Positions 22,778 through 33,156 of a stretch of DNA of 64,000 nucleotides are shown in pieces (within the stretch, counting starts at the first letter, position 1; each line of letters opens with the position of its first letter). A program made the position numbers and the translations under genes. The notes below the pieces were generated by a model, which worked only from the letters and a program-made list of their open reading frames with translations, was not told the origin of the DNA and did no database searches. Source of the DNA: Adiantum capillus-veneris (lineage: Eukaryota > Streptophyta > Polypodiopsida > Polypodiales > Pteridaceae); contig CM043944.1 in assembly GCA_014529385.2 (NCBI GenBank), positions 92,975,476-93,039,475 of the forward strand, written 5' to 3'.

Positions 22778-23590
22778 ATGGCAAGTGTTTCTTTCCCCAT
22801 GTTCAGTGGAAAGAAGGGAGAGGATCTCACCACCGACTTTTTGGATGATTTCGACATTGCTTGTGTCGTCTCCAACAAAGATGATGACGTTTCACGACTT
22901 AGAATTTTTCCTCTATTGATGAAACTAGAGGCCAAGTCCTGGTATAATGCATTGCCCCAGGCTACCAAGAATGCATGGGATGTGTTAAGGGCTGCTTTTG
23001 TAAAGAGGTTTGGTGGAGGCACAACCTCGGAGAAGCTATGGTAGCTACTGACATAATTAAAGCAGGGACGCCTGTTGGAGTATCCCACCTACGAGTCAAA
23101 GTTTGTGGACTTATGGGAGAGATGGGTTTCGACACTGGAGAAAGGTGAAGGAGCGCCTAATTTCCTAAAGAAGGACCATTTCATTGCTGGTCTATGGTTG
23201 CCTCTTAGAGAGAAGGTGAAGGGAAGGTTTCCTGCAACATATGAGTTGGCAGTCGAAGTAGCCCGCCTTAAAGATAAGAAGCTGTGCATGCAAGCAAGAG
23301 TAAACGAGTCAGAGGAAACAAGCTCGGCCTGACCAACCCTAGTGGTTGCAACAGCCAATCATAGAGTCCAACCATAGGAGGCATCAGAAGAACAGCAAGA
23401 CCTGCTGAGTCGCATCACCACCCAACTAGAGAGTTTATCTGTGCATCTGGTGCAGCAAGGGCATGCATCTGGCAGAAACCTAGAACAAGGAAGAGGACAA
23501 TGAAGGAAGAACCCAGAGTACCACTGTTACAACTGCGGGGAAGATGGCCATGGAATGTACTACTGCCCACACCCGAGGAGGCAGAGTTTC
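22778..23590 (+). pseudogene. gag: Element E gag with zinc knuckle
   Basis: The ATG at 22778 is in the context CACCATGG and starts MASVSFPMFSGKKGEDLTTD. The capsid continues FPLLMKLEAKSWYNALPQAT and FVKRFGGGTTSEKLW, then a stop (TAG, 23042). It resumes at 23075 with YESKFVDLWERWVSTLEKGE and PATYELAVEVARLKDKKLCM to 23332. After another stop a CCHC knuckle follows (CYNCGEDGHGMYYC, about 23528-23570). Capsid plus knuckle package the genomic RNA. About 270 codons including the breaks. Confidence 0.78.
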
Positions 23591-24079
23591 AATAGAGGGG
23601 GGAGACAGAATCAGATCTCTCCGCCAAGAGCAAGACCACCACCACCTAGGCAGCCAGGACTAGTCCCACCGGTCCAAATCCTTCGACCACCTGTACAACA
23701 GAAACCACCACCCCAACCTCTCATTCCGCCACTACCCCCACCACCTGCTGTGAACCAAGCGGTTAGTGTTATTAGCTTGGAGGCTAAAGGGAAGGCGAAG
23801 GTAGAAGAGTCAGCTCGAGAGAATCACAAAGGAAAAGAGAAGGTAGAAGAAGTGGATGTTATGGGAGTGAAGCGTGCGAGGCACGAGGAGGCATCTCAAA
23901 GAGAAGAGAAGATGAAAGGGAAGGCCGAGTCTAGCAAGCAAGCAGCTAAACCGCGGTGGAAGATAGACATCGTGGACTTCTCACTAGGTGAGTATGCAAA
24001 ACCCTATGACTTAGTTCAGGATGTGTTAATGCAAGGCCCGAAGATAACTTGACCCCAATTACTCCACCTTGCACCCAGA
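23591..24079 (+). pseudogene. Element E gag-protease linker, proline-rich then charged
   Basis: An open frame (23555-24052) encodes a proline-rich tract (about 23630-23750, PPPPRQPGLVPP-like) followed by a Lys/Glu-rich segment and WKIDIVDFSLGEYAKPYDLV. That last segment is typical of the stretch that precedes protease in plant Ty3/gypsy polyproteins. Confidence 0.6.
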
Positions 24080-24525
24080 ATGAGGAGGCAATGGACGAAA
24101 ATGGTAAGTACCAGGAAATCAAGAGCCAGGATAGCTGGGGCTATCTCTGGGAGGGATCTCGACAACATCCTGCCAACCATGGATGCTCATATCAAGGGGC
24201 AACGGATTTCAAACGTCTACATAGATGGTGGAGCGCAAATATGCATCATGAGTGAAAAGATGATGCACCATCTAGGTCTAGAGGTAAGTAGGCCGGCACC
24301 CTGCCGAGCCAAGACGACAAACAATGTAAGAGTGAAATGCGTAGGCATTGTAAATGCGGTCAAAGTAAAAGCATTCAATATAGAAGTGGAGGTAGACATC
24401 TTCGTCATGCCACACAAAGGGGAGGGCTACCCCATCATTATTGGAAGGCCTTGGCTTATAGCTATGGAAGCTAAACAAGATTGGAGCACCGGGATGATCC
24501 AGATGAAGGATGATAAAGGGAAGTC
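24080..24525 (+). pseudogene. Element E aspartic protease
   Basis: The catalytic strand is VYIDGGAQICIMSEKMM (about 24215-24265), with DGG in place of DTG/DSG; DGG occurs in this plant lineage, to my knowledge. The second strand is YPIIIGRPWLIAMEA (about 24430-24475). The frame is open until the MITE inserts at 24526, and after the MITE the same frame continues at 24781. Confidence 0.78.
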
Positions 24526-24771
24526 CCAGGTAGGTCACCTACTAAAGATGTAACCTATCACGTGAGTTCAACAAAAGGGTATTTAAAGTTCTTGAAACTT
24601 ACAGAAATATATATACAAAAGGGCATTACTTTTTCAAATTTGAAAAAAACTTACAGATTTTAAAAGAAAAGGGTACTTTATATTCTTAACAAAATTCACA
24701 GATAAGGGGTTTTACAAACATTTCTTGAACGCACGTGATATGGTAGTTTTACACATACTGAACCCCTCGAG
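24526..24771 (+). mobile_element. 246-bp MITE with 8-9-bp target duplication (hAT-like)
   Basis: A nonautonomous element with subterminal inverted repeats TATCACGTGAGTTCAA / TTGAACGCACGTGATA (15 of 16) and flanks GGGAAGTC at 24518-24525 and again at 24773-24780. Removing the element and one flank restores the reading frame of E (DKGKS continuing into IFYDMRTRKQ). A second copy in reverse orientation is at 57952-58198. The 8-bp duplication seen there points to hAT. It has no coding capacity. Confidence 0.88.
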
Positions 24772-24780
24772 AGGGAAGTC

Positions 24781-25960
24781 CATATTCTACGACATGAGGA
24801 CTAGAAAGCAACACAACATGATCTTGGAGGCTTCAGAAGACGAGTCCACCAACAACTACTCATCTACCTCCGGAGAAGAGACGACCACCACCGACGGAAG
24901 TGACAGTAGCATCGAAGTAATGGGAGTCATTCTTAAAGACGCAAACAGATTAACACAATCTGAAGCAACCTCGGCAAACCAAGAGGGATCATCAGGTATG
25001 CAGTCCTTGGAGGATGCAGGTAAGCTACAAAAGATGCTCTCAAATGATTTAACCAATGAAGAAAGGAAGGAGTACATCTCCATGTTAGGTAACTTCAGTA
25101 CTTTGTTCATTGATGGTTATGATAAGATCACAGGAATTACAGTAGTACAACACCACATAAAGCTCAAGGAAGGCAGTAAACCCATAGTACAAAAGCTCAG
25201 AAGACATGGAGTAATTCAACAAGAGGCATTGCTTAAGGAAGTGAGAAGTTTGCTACAAGCAGGTTTCATCTATCCTGTCGAAGACTCAGAATGGGTATCC
25301 CCAGTAGTAGTCACACCAAAAAAAAAATGGTAAGTGGAGAATCTGTGCGGATTATAAACCTCTCAATGCGGCCACAAAGAGGGACCACTTTCCCCTCCCA
25401 TTCCAGGACGAAATACTCAATGAAGTGGCAGGTCACGAGCGATACACAGTATGCGATGGCTCCTCAGGATACTTCTAGATTAGCATTGCAGAGGAGGATC
25501 AGAAGAAGACAACCTTCATCACACCTTGGGGATGTTTTGCCTACAGAGTGATGCCGTTTGGCCTCACTAACTCCCCGGCCACGTTTCAATGCTATGTGAC
25601 TTTTGTTTTCCAACCCCACTTTGGAACATCAATACGGGTTTTCATAGATGATTTTTGCATTTATAGCTAACGTGCCCTTCATTTAAGCAAAGTCTATGAT
25701 GGCTTAACCAGGCTGCAAACCTTGGGTGGCCAACTCAACGTGGACAAGTGTCACATTGGTGAGAGCAAAGTCACTATCCTTGGTCATGTAATTTCAGCAA
25801 AAGGAATCGAGGCTGACCCTAGCAAGATTCAGGCTCTGGTATCTTTGTCATCACCCACCACCGCCAAGCAGCTGGTTTCTTTCCTTCAGAAGGTAAGATA
25901 CTTAAGTAGGGTCATTCACATGCTATCTCAAGTGGTCCTTCCCCTACAAAAACTCACCCA
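24781..25960 (+). pseudogene. Element E reverse transcriptase
   Basis: The frame after the MITE (24781-25333) holds the acidic linker and the RT N-terminus (LLKEVRSLLQAGFIYPVEDS, then EWVSPVVVTPKKK). A frameshift in an A-run near 25325 moves the reading to another frame with WRICADYKPLNAATKRDHFP, TPWGCFAYRVMPFGLTNSPA and the catalytic FIDDF box (about 25643-25658). Then come LGHVISAKGIEADPSKIQAL and FLQKVRYLSRVIH (to 25915). Stops at 25480 and 25669 also break it. Confidence 0.85.
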
Positions 25961-26330
25961 GAGGGATGTCTTCTCATGGAGTGAAGAGAACGAGCAGCAA
26001 TTTACTGAGGTAAAGCAAATCCTAGCTAAGCTTCCCACTATTTCACCTCCTAAGTGGGACGAGCCATTTTATGTGAACCCTAGTGTGGGAAATGATACAC
26101 TAGGAGCAGTGCTAATGCAAAAGGATCCCAAAACTTCTTTCATGCGCCCTATTTACTTCTCTAGTCGGGTCATGACCCCATCAGAAAAAGGATTTACCGA
26201 AGTAGAACACATGGTTCTGGCATTAATGTTTGCTACCACAAAGTTCCGCTCCTATCTCCTGCCTAGACCCTTTGTAATCCTGACAATGGAGGAGGTTTTC
26301 CCATATGTAATGTGACACATGGATGTCTCG
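25961..26330 (+). pseudogene. Element E RNase H (retroviral-type position)
   Basis: Directly after the RT connection, FSWSEENEQQFTEVKQIL leads to PFYVNPSVGNDTLGAVLMQK, where Asn stands in place of the first catalytic Asp (VNPS instead of VDAS). Then come YFSSRVMTPSEKGFTEVEHM (catalytic Glu in TEVE) and LALMFATTKFRSYLLPRPFV. The frame stops at 26314. The lost Asp makes this RNase H probably inactive, which fits elements that rely on a second RNase H. Confidence 0.75.
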
Positions 26331-26479
26331 TCTAGGATCTCAAAGTGGTTAATTAGACTGCAAGAGTTTGACTACACCATGCAAGTAGAAAACTCCACCA
26401 GGGCTAGTTTAGCAGGAATTCTCACTCATCGCCATTATGAGAAGAAGCTGAAGGTCAACACGGAAGCAAAGGAAGGAAC
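26331..26479 (+). other. RNase H to second RNase H linker of element E
   Basis: An open stretch (RISKWLIRLQEFDYTMQVEN, ending near HYEKKLKVN) that connects the two RNase H domains in this lineage. Confidence 0.55.
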
Positions 26480-26890
26480 ACCAACGATAGAAAGTCCTAA
26501 GCTAGAGAGATCTCACTCTCTTTTCTTTGACGGAGCATACAAGAGAACAATGGATCAATCTGCAGAGCAGGCATGGTCATTTTCAATGAATAGCAAGAAA
26601 GAGTATTCTCCATGGGGCAGTTACTACACTCCCACTCCAACAATGAAGCGGAATATACAGCCCTAATTCTTGGTTGGAACAATGTATTTCACAAAGAATT
26701 CAACGCCTAAATGTGTTCGACGACGCTTTGCTTTTGATAAGGTAAATAAATGGCACTTGGGATTGAAAAAATTAGGTTTTACTTGGTCAACTTCGCCAAG
26801 TTAAGGACCTTCTAAAGAAGTTTGAAGCAGTGAAACTCTTCCATTTCCCCAGAGAAAAAAATCAAGAGGCAGATGCACTAGCTAAAGAAA
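26480..26890 (+). pseudogene. Second RNase H (plant-type aRNH) of element E
   Basis: HSLFFDGAYKRT (26512-26550) supplies the first catalytic Asp. After a frame change near 26565, GMVIFNE and then SHSNNEAEYTALILG (26630-26675) supply the Glu. LFHFPREKNQEADALAKE (26833-26886) gives the conserved end with HxxR..N..AD. This is the pattern of the RNase H acquired by Tat-lineage elements, distinct from the retroviral type. The middle (26680-26830) is badly decayed. Confidence 0.75.
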
Positions 26891-28287
26891 TAATACAAGA
26901 CGTTCCCATAGGGGCAATCAAGTTAAAACTACCCCTCTTCCAAGGTAGTGATGCTATGCCTGATATCATCAATTTTCTAGATACAAGAGAATGTCTAGCA
27001 GGACACACCAAAGGCCAAAAACAATGGCTGGTAAGGAAGGCTACCAGGTACCGCCTTATAGACGATCACTTGTATTGTAAGGGCAAATATCAAATTCTCA
27101 GGCTGGTGCCAACCTCCAGTGAAATCACAAAGGTAATTTCAAGCTGCCATGACGGCGTCTGCGGCAGTCATTTTGCTCTAGATATCACCAGTAGGAAGAT
27201 TCTACAGGCAGGATACTTTTGGCCTAGTTTGAACAGGGATGTACACCATTGGTGTAAAACATGTAAGGCTTGTCAAGTGGCCAGTGATCGCACGTTAACC
27301 TACGAGCCACAAACCCCTATCATTTCATATGGTCCTTTTGAGAAATGGGGAATAGATGCAATCAGTCCTTTACCAAAGGCCCAATCAGGTAACCTGTACA
27401 TCATAGTGGGTGTAGACTACATGACTCGATGGGAAGAAGCAACGACCACCACTCGCATTACAGCCGAAGAGGTGGAAAAGTTTATTTTTGAGCATATCGT
27501 TTGCCGTTTTGGCACTTCTCTTGAGATAATATCAGATAGAGGACCAAGATTCAGAGGTTATTTGGTGGGAGAACTGATGACAAAGTTAGGCATCACACGT
27601 AGGCATTCCACACCATACTATCCACAATGAAATGGTCTAGTAGAGAAGGTAAATGGAATGATTTGCAAAATCATCACAAAATAGGTGAACAAACACATAG
27701 GGGACTGGGATAAACATCTCATGGCAGCTCTTTGGGCCTACAGAACAACGTTCCGAACATCACTAGGTTTCACTCCTTTCCATCTAGTTTATGGGAAGGA
27801 GGCAATTCTACCCATTGAGGTACAAATAGCCAGCTTACGAGTCTTGGCTAGCTAGACACATTGTCCAATTGTAAACCTCCGAAACCACATCTTGGATTTG
27901 GAGGTACTCCAACTGGATAGGGAAGAAGCAATCAATCACTATTCAGCACAGGTAGAACGACGTCGGCTCACTTTCAATCAAGGGCTTAAAGAAAAGGGAC
28001 TGGAAAAAGGCATGTTAGTAGTGCGGTATAGCAACAGATTTGACACTAGAAAGGATAAGAAATTTCAACCCAGATGGGAATGGCCATTCATCATCAAGAA
28101 ACGCTATAACAACGGTAGCTATAAGCTGATGGAAGCAGATGGGAGAATTCACAAGACTAGGGTCAATGGATGGAGACTGAAAAGGTATTTTCTTAGGTTT
28201 GACCCGGAATTCGTGCTAGACATTCCAGAGGAGGGAGAACCCTCTAACTCTACAGCTGAAGAAGCAGAAGAAGGGCTAGAAGCATGA
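26891..28287 (+). pseudogene. Element E integrase
   Basis: HHCC finger: ISSCHDGVCGSHFALD ... HHWCKTCKACQ (about 27140-27270). Catalytic core: WGIDAISP (first Asp, about 27355), IISDRGPRF (second Asp, about 27534), then HSTPYYPQ, a TGA at 27628 where the family has an amino acid, and NGLVEKVNG with Glu 35 residues after the second Asp. The family ending is ALWAYRTTFRTSLGFTPFHL and VYGKEAILPIEVQ. Stops at 27628, 27682 and 27853 break it. The C-terminal part (27892-28287) has NRFDTRKDKKFQPRWEWPF and SYKLMEADGRIHKTRVNGW. No chromodomain is seen. Confidence 0.85.
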
Positions 28288-28331
28288 ATGCCTCTAGCCA
28301 AAGGTAGAGGGCTAATGATAGCCGACTTTTG

Positions 28332-28356
28332 AAAATCAAAGAAAAGAAGAAAAAAA
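28332..28356 (+). promoter_or_regulatory. Polypurine tract of element E
   Basis: AAAATCAAAGAAAAGAAG followed by A-run, all purine except two bases, immediately before the 3' LTR. It is the expected primer for plus-strand DNA. Confidence 0.6.
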
Positions 28357-28357
28357 C

Positions 28358-28362
28358 TCATT

Positions 28363-28397
<35 letters not shown>

Positions 28398-28815
28398 CCC
28401 GACGGGCATTGGATAAATAACACCCCCCCTCTCTCTCTCTCTCCCTCATTTTCCCTACATACCCCCCCCCCCCCCAGGCGGATGCTTTGAGAAAAACCCC
28501 CCAACGCCTCTCTCGCGCGCCCTTGGTGTGAGCCGCATGGAAAACCCCCCCTCCACTTTTCGTATTCTTACACTCACCCTTTACATTCCCCCCCCCCCCC
28601 CCCCCCCCCCCCCCCACTCTCATTACCCCCCCCCTTTGGCCCGCCAATATTCCTTCCATGACCCCTCCCCCGTCTTCCCCACCCGCTCGCCTCACTCTCC
28701 CTCGGCCTCATTCCCCCCCCCCCCCCCCCCCCCCTGGCCCGCTGATATATTCCCTCACTCCCACCCATTGACTTGCTTCCCTCCCCTCGTTCTCAAGCTC
28801 CCATGCAAGACAGTA

Positions 28816-28852
<37 letters not shown>

Positions 28853-28905
28853 TTCCTTCACTCCCTTGTCCGGCGGCCCACAAGGCGCGGCCCTCCTCCC
28901 TCTAT

Positions 28906-28952
<47 letters not shown>

Positions 28953-30387
28953 CATAGGCCTCACCCCTCCCTCTCCCTCACAATCTATCTCTCTCAGCCC
29001 AGCGCGGACAACACCCTCTCTCCCTCCTACTCGCGCGCTCAGGCCACATACGCAGAAAATTCTCTCTCTCTCTCTCTCTCTCTCTCCTTCTCACGGACAA
29101 GGGCAATAGAGCCTCCCTCTCTCTCTCTCTCTTGCCACACACACACACACACACACACCATCACCCCCCCCCCCCCTCTCCCCTTTGGCGCTGTGCGCTC
29201 AGTCCGTAGGACCACCCTCTCTCTCCCACGCGGGTGCTCACGCACCGCAGTAGACTGCTTCCATACTCACACACACACACACAATACACACACACACACA
29301 ATATAGGCACACACCATATGCATACACACACACACCGCACACACACTCACGCTCTCTCTCTACCCCATTCCCCCCCCAATCCGCCTCACAGTAGAAAGCA
29401 GGCAGCCGGCCATCCGCCATCAATGAGAAAAAAAAAACAAAAAAAACTATATATATATATATATAAAGCCCCTTCCCACGCTCGTTTCTTGTGCACACAT
29501 ATACATATACATACACACACACCCACCCTCATGCACGAATACATACACACACACACACACGCATATACGCACCGCACCACAAATACGAAGGAAAAAAATG
29601 ACTACGACATCGACTAATAAAGAAGAAGGATCCAAAGCACGCGCCGCCAACAACAAAAAGAGAAAATGCGCCGAAGGCATGCCCTGGCCGACTCGGAAAG
29701 AAGTACGCTCGACATCGATGCACCGGCAGTACACCATTCGCCGGCAACACACAACCATGACCCCATCCCAATAATTTATAGGTTATTTTCATCATTATCT
29801 TCAGTTTTCACCCTAGCCATTGTCAATTTCCATTTTTTTGTAAATATCCTCTCTCTACGTGATGGTCACAAAGGACCACCTAGAGATTCCCATCTTTTAA
29901 TAACCTCCCAAAACAAAGCAAGGGTCAACCACACCGGGCCCACCACTTGCTTTGTCTCCCCGATTAAGCTTACCCTAACCACACTAGGATTACCATAATC
30001 CAAGCAGCCAACACCTATAAATTGGCACTGAGAGGTCACTATCGGGGGGGGGGGGGCAATTCATGAGGAGCCAAGCATGTGGTAGAGTGTAGTGGGAAGT
30101 ATTGACACTATCACCATCACGGGGAGGGGGCTTGTGTGTTGGGTTTGCCTTGGGAATTGCACCATGCGAAGGGAACCACATCCATCTCTCGACTCCAATG
30201 GTCGATGCACACATGTATGCACACTCTTGGTAGTAAGTATTCACAATCATTGAGTCGTCTTAGAGAACGCACCAAGTAGGTTGCACCACATCCTCTCCCT
30301 ACCTCTCTACCACCACGGCATGCCACTTTGTAAATATTGCAGAAATAATTCACCCTCACACCCCCGAGGGTTTTCATCATTTGCAAG

Positions 30388-30449
<62 letters not shown>

Positions 30450-30616
30450 GGTGTGTAAGTTTGCGGTGTTCATATCATCATGGTTTTGCGTCCTAGCCTC
30501 TCAAAGCTAGGTGGTGCTCCCTGTTTACTTTATTGTGGCAGGCTCAAGGCGCGCCATTCGGCCCTCGGCATTTTAGAGGCCGTCGGGGTTCGTCGGTGTC
30601 CGCTCTGCGTCCGTCA
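28358..30616 (+). repeat. 3' LTR of element E, about 2.26 kb
   Basis: From about 28665 it matches the 5' LTR; the first 300 bp are only present here. It holds at least six C-runs of about 12-35 bases (near 28366, 28462, 28590, 28712, 28818 and 29165), CT blocks at 28912-28949, 29061-29086 and 30391-30447, CA blocks at 29138-29157 and 29271-29301, and a short TA run at 29449-29464. It ends CCGTCA at 30616, followed by GTGCTATCATAGG of D gag. Confidence 0.82.
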
Positions 30617-31409
30617 GTGCTATCATAGGTAAGGAAAGAGATGCTCTTCCCTCTCTTTTTGAACTTCTTCAGCTTGGATGACCTCTTCCATGCGGCATAG
30701 GATTTCCTATGGCCTCTTCTTTTTAATGGTGCAAAGGTTGCACCATCACTTTCTTCAGAAGGTGAAGAATTTGAAGAAGGTGGAGAAGAGGGTGACCTCT
30801 TTCTCGCCTTTTTCTTGTCTTGATCTTCGTCGTCTTCACCATCACTTTCATAAGAGGAAGAGGATGAAGAAGATGGAGAAGAGGGTGTCCTCTTTCTCGC
30901 ATTTTTCTTCTCTTGCTTTTTATCATCCCTCTTTGAATTATGGGGTGGAGAAGGGTGCGATGGTCTTCTCCGCTTTGGTGGTGATGGAGAGCGTTTAGCC
31001 CACCGTCTTCGTGGAGCCATCTCTGCCGAGGTGGCGGGAAACTCACTTCTTTCTCGTTCCTTCGGTGGAGGCTCTTGAGTTCTCCTTTGGGAAGGAGATG
31101 CATCATCAAGAAGTAAATTCTTGAGCCCTTCGTATGGATTCTCTTCTTCTTTCCGAATCAGAGAGAGACCTCTTTTGGATGTCCACAAGGAGGCGTCCTA
31201 GGTGTTCTCTCGTCATGGTAATGAGCTTGGAGAATCCCATGAGCACGGAGCTGCCGTTGCACTTCACTTTGGAGAGATGGATTGCCCATGGCTTGTTGAA
31301 GCCTAGAAACAAGATAGTTAACAAGCATCGGAGCATCATTAGTAGCTTGCTCATTAGCAAAATCAAAGTTATCAACTTTAGTTTCACTCTCTTTACTATT
31401 GTCAGCCAT
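30617..31409 (-). pseudogene. gag: Element D gag, N-terminal part
   Basis: On the minus strand the start at 31409 reads MADNSKESETKVDNFDFAN and VNYLVSRLQQAMGNPS. After a frame change near 31170 a highly basic, serine-rich region follows (LIRKEEENPYEGLKNLLL; MAPRRRWAKRSPSPPKRRR; two KKKARKR-like and SSPSSS blocks at 30980-30740), then FKKRGKSISFLTYDS, where element E cuts the gene at 30617. The capsid resumes at 19516. The basic/serine repeat blocks are duplicated within the protein (KKNARKRTPSSPSSS and KKKARKRSPSSPPSS). Confidence 0.78.
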
Positions 31410-31821
31410 TCTAACAACTTTTAGGTTGAAACTTTTTATGTGTACTTTGGCACTTCAAGCCCTAGTTGCTACTCCTATTTACCCCTTAAGAAAAAGCACT
31501 CAAGCTATTGTACCCGTGGCTCAAATACCATTAATTGCAAGGAATAGAAGAGAGGGTTGTTCAACACCAAAACAGCACCGGCTCCTGTCAAGCTTCTAAT
31601 AGCTCAATAGTGGTTAAGCCGTAGGCATAAGCCGTAGGCAAGCCCCGTAGGACTCCACTATTAAGACCATAGCTCTCGACGGTGATGCCCCGTTAACTGC
31701 ACGAAGGCAGGAGCAATGCAAGGCTGAAAAATCCCTATTCTACTTACTCACAGGAAATTAATAATACCAACCATTTATAGTTAGCTTGAGGACCTCCCTT
31801 CTTGAGCAAGAAAAGAGAAAC
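31410..31821 (-). other. 5' leader of element D
   Basis: This noncoding stretch lies between the primer site and the gag ATG on the minus strand. No long frame or notable repeat is seen. Confidence 0.6.
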
Positions 31822-31839
31822 CTTGTACTCTGATACCAA
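31822..31839 (-). promoter_or_regulatory. Primer-binding site of element D, Met-initiator tRNA type
   Basis: On the minus strand the 5' LTR ends ...TTACA and is followed by TTGGTATCAGAGTACAAG. TGGTATCAGAG is complementary to the 3' end of plant initiator methionine tRNA, the primer of many plant LTR elements. This fixes the LTR border and the orientation of D. Confidence 0.9.
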
Positions 31840-32738
31840 TGTAACATTTAATGGCCTAAAAACTTGTGTGTAGCGGAAATTAGCATGAACATAGTGGTTG
31901 GAGAGAGCAACAAAAAGCATAACACCTAGTTAGATAGCATGAACAATACTTTCAAAAGAGAGAGAAATTAAGCTATTGACAACAGTTGAGGACCGTAGTT
32001 TCATGGAGCCGGTCCCCCCTCCAAAAGGCTTTGCATTATGGTTTCTCCCATCAAGAGAGACATTGTACAATACAATTCTTTGTGTTCCTTCAAGACTAGC
32101 TAGTGCAATGAAGATGAAAGCTTCATGCACTAAGCAAAACACTTATCAAACACAACATCAATTATCCCCGGTCTCAGACCCAAGACCTCACACACCTTCG
32201 AAGATGGTGAGAGCTAGCAGGGTATGAGAGAAGATTGAGAGGAAGTAGGAGTATTCTTACGAGAAAGATGTACATCTCCTCACATAATCACTCATATTAG
32301 CATAGCTTAGCCTAGTAATTAGCATGGTAGAGGAGATGAGCATGCATTGAAGCTTGGCTCTTGGTTGGATTTGCATCACAAAGCCAAGACTTCTGACATG
32401 TGTCCCCCTTTCCCCTTTTGTGAGAGCTTTAGGTAATTTAATAATTCAACTAAACTCTCATTGGACCCCTTTGCCTCCTGGCCAATAGGAATCAGGCAAG
32501 CCATTGGGCTGCTGAATGCTCATTGGACCCCTTGGGAGATTGTCCAATAGTCTTCTAGAGGACTTTACTCTCATTGGTTCTTTTATTAAGTGTTTTTAAA
32601 TTAATTAAACTAGATTTACTCTAGCCTAATTCGCATTGGTCCACCTCCAAGGCCATCCAATAGGAATTGGGTACACCTTGTGGGCATCTAGCCTAGGGAG
32701 CTGACATGTGTCCCTCATTCCCTTTGTGTAAAGGGAGC

Positions 32739-32802
<64 letters not shown>

Positions 32803-33156
32803 CTTTCTCTCTCATCCCCTACAAGCAAGGCTCGCCCCCTCCTAAGTAGGGATTTGTAAAGATTTTTTGACACACACAAAGCATCCAATTCCCCCATGGT
32901 TGACCTTTGGACACAACCTTTGAATTTTGGAACCTTAGCATTTTGGAAGTCTTAATGGGCTAAACCTTAGGGTCTTTTTAGCCCATTGTTGCACATGGCT
33001 CTTTTGCAGATGGCCCCCCCTTTGGATCCCTACTCTGGCCGGTCTGCTAGCTTAACCAATATTCTAGCTTTTTCTCCCCTGGCACTTCCCCATATTAAAT
33101 GATCAGTTTAACATGAGAAAATCATTTAGGAGAATTAGATATTGATTATTATGACA
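31840..33156 (-). repeat. 5' LTR of element D
   Basis: This is the partner of 13009-14556. On the + strand it begins TGTAACATTTAATGGCC and ends near TTATGACA. It lacks the 246 bp found at 13561-13806 of the partner. Its TG run (32740-32801) is about three times longer than in the partner. Otherwise the two are very similar, with scattered substitutions. Confidence 0.9.

Larger units (their letters stand above)
19517..30616 (+). mobile_element. Element E: Tat/Ogre-like Ty3/gypsy retrotransposon nested in D gag
   Basis: On the + strand: 5' LTR 19517-21444, putative primer site, extra ORF region 21458-22440, gag 22778-23590, protease 24080-24525, RT and RNase H 24781-26330, a second RNase H 26480-26890, integrase 26891-28287, purine tract 28332-28356 and 3' LTR 28358-30616. 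Both LTRs end CGTCCGTCA. The second RNase H after the first, plus an ORF ahead of gag, is the arrangement known from the Tat/Ogre lineage. The left LTR lacks about 300 bp present at the start of the right one, and no clean target duplication is visible, so the left junction has been deleted. Stops and frameshifts occur in most domains. Confidence 0.82.
13009..33156 (-). mobile_element. Element D: Ty3/gypsy chromovirus, minus strand, nested in F
   Basis: This is a full-length but decayed LTR retrotransposon read on the - strand: 5' LTR 31840-33156, primer-binding site 31822-31839, gag (split 31409-30617 and 19516-18690), protease, RT, RNase H, integrase, chromodomain (to 14916), purine tract and 3' LTR 13009-14556. 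The flanks TCATA (13004-13008) and TCAGA (33157-33161) look like a 5-bp target duplication with one change. Element E (19517-30616) is inserted in gag, and a 457-bp TIR element in integrase. Without the E insertion D would be about 9 kb. Confidence 0.88.

Noticed and set aside
24049-24255. Short ORF overlapping the E protease in another frame
   Set aside because: Shadow of the protease reading frame, which carries the DGG and IIIGRPWL motifs.
30544-30616. C-terminal end of the minus-strand frame 31188-30544
   Set aside because: The last residues come from the LTR of element E. The D gag part ends at 30617.
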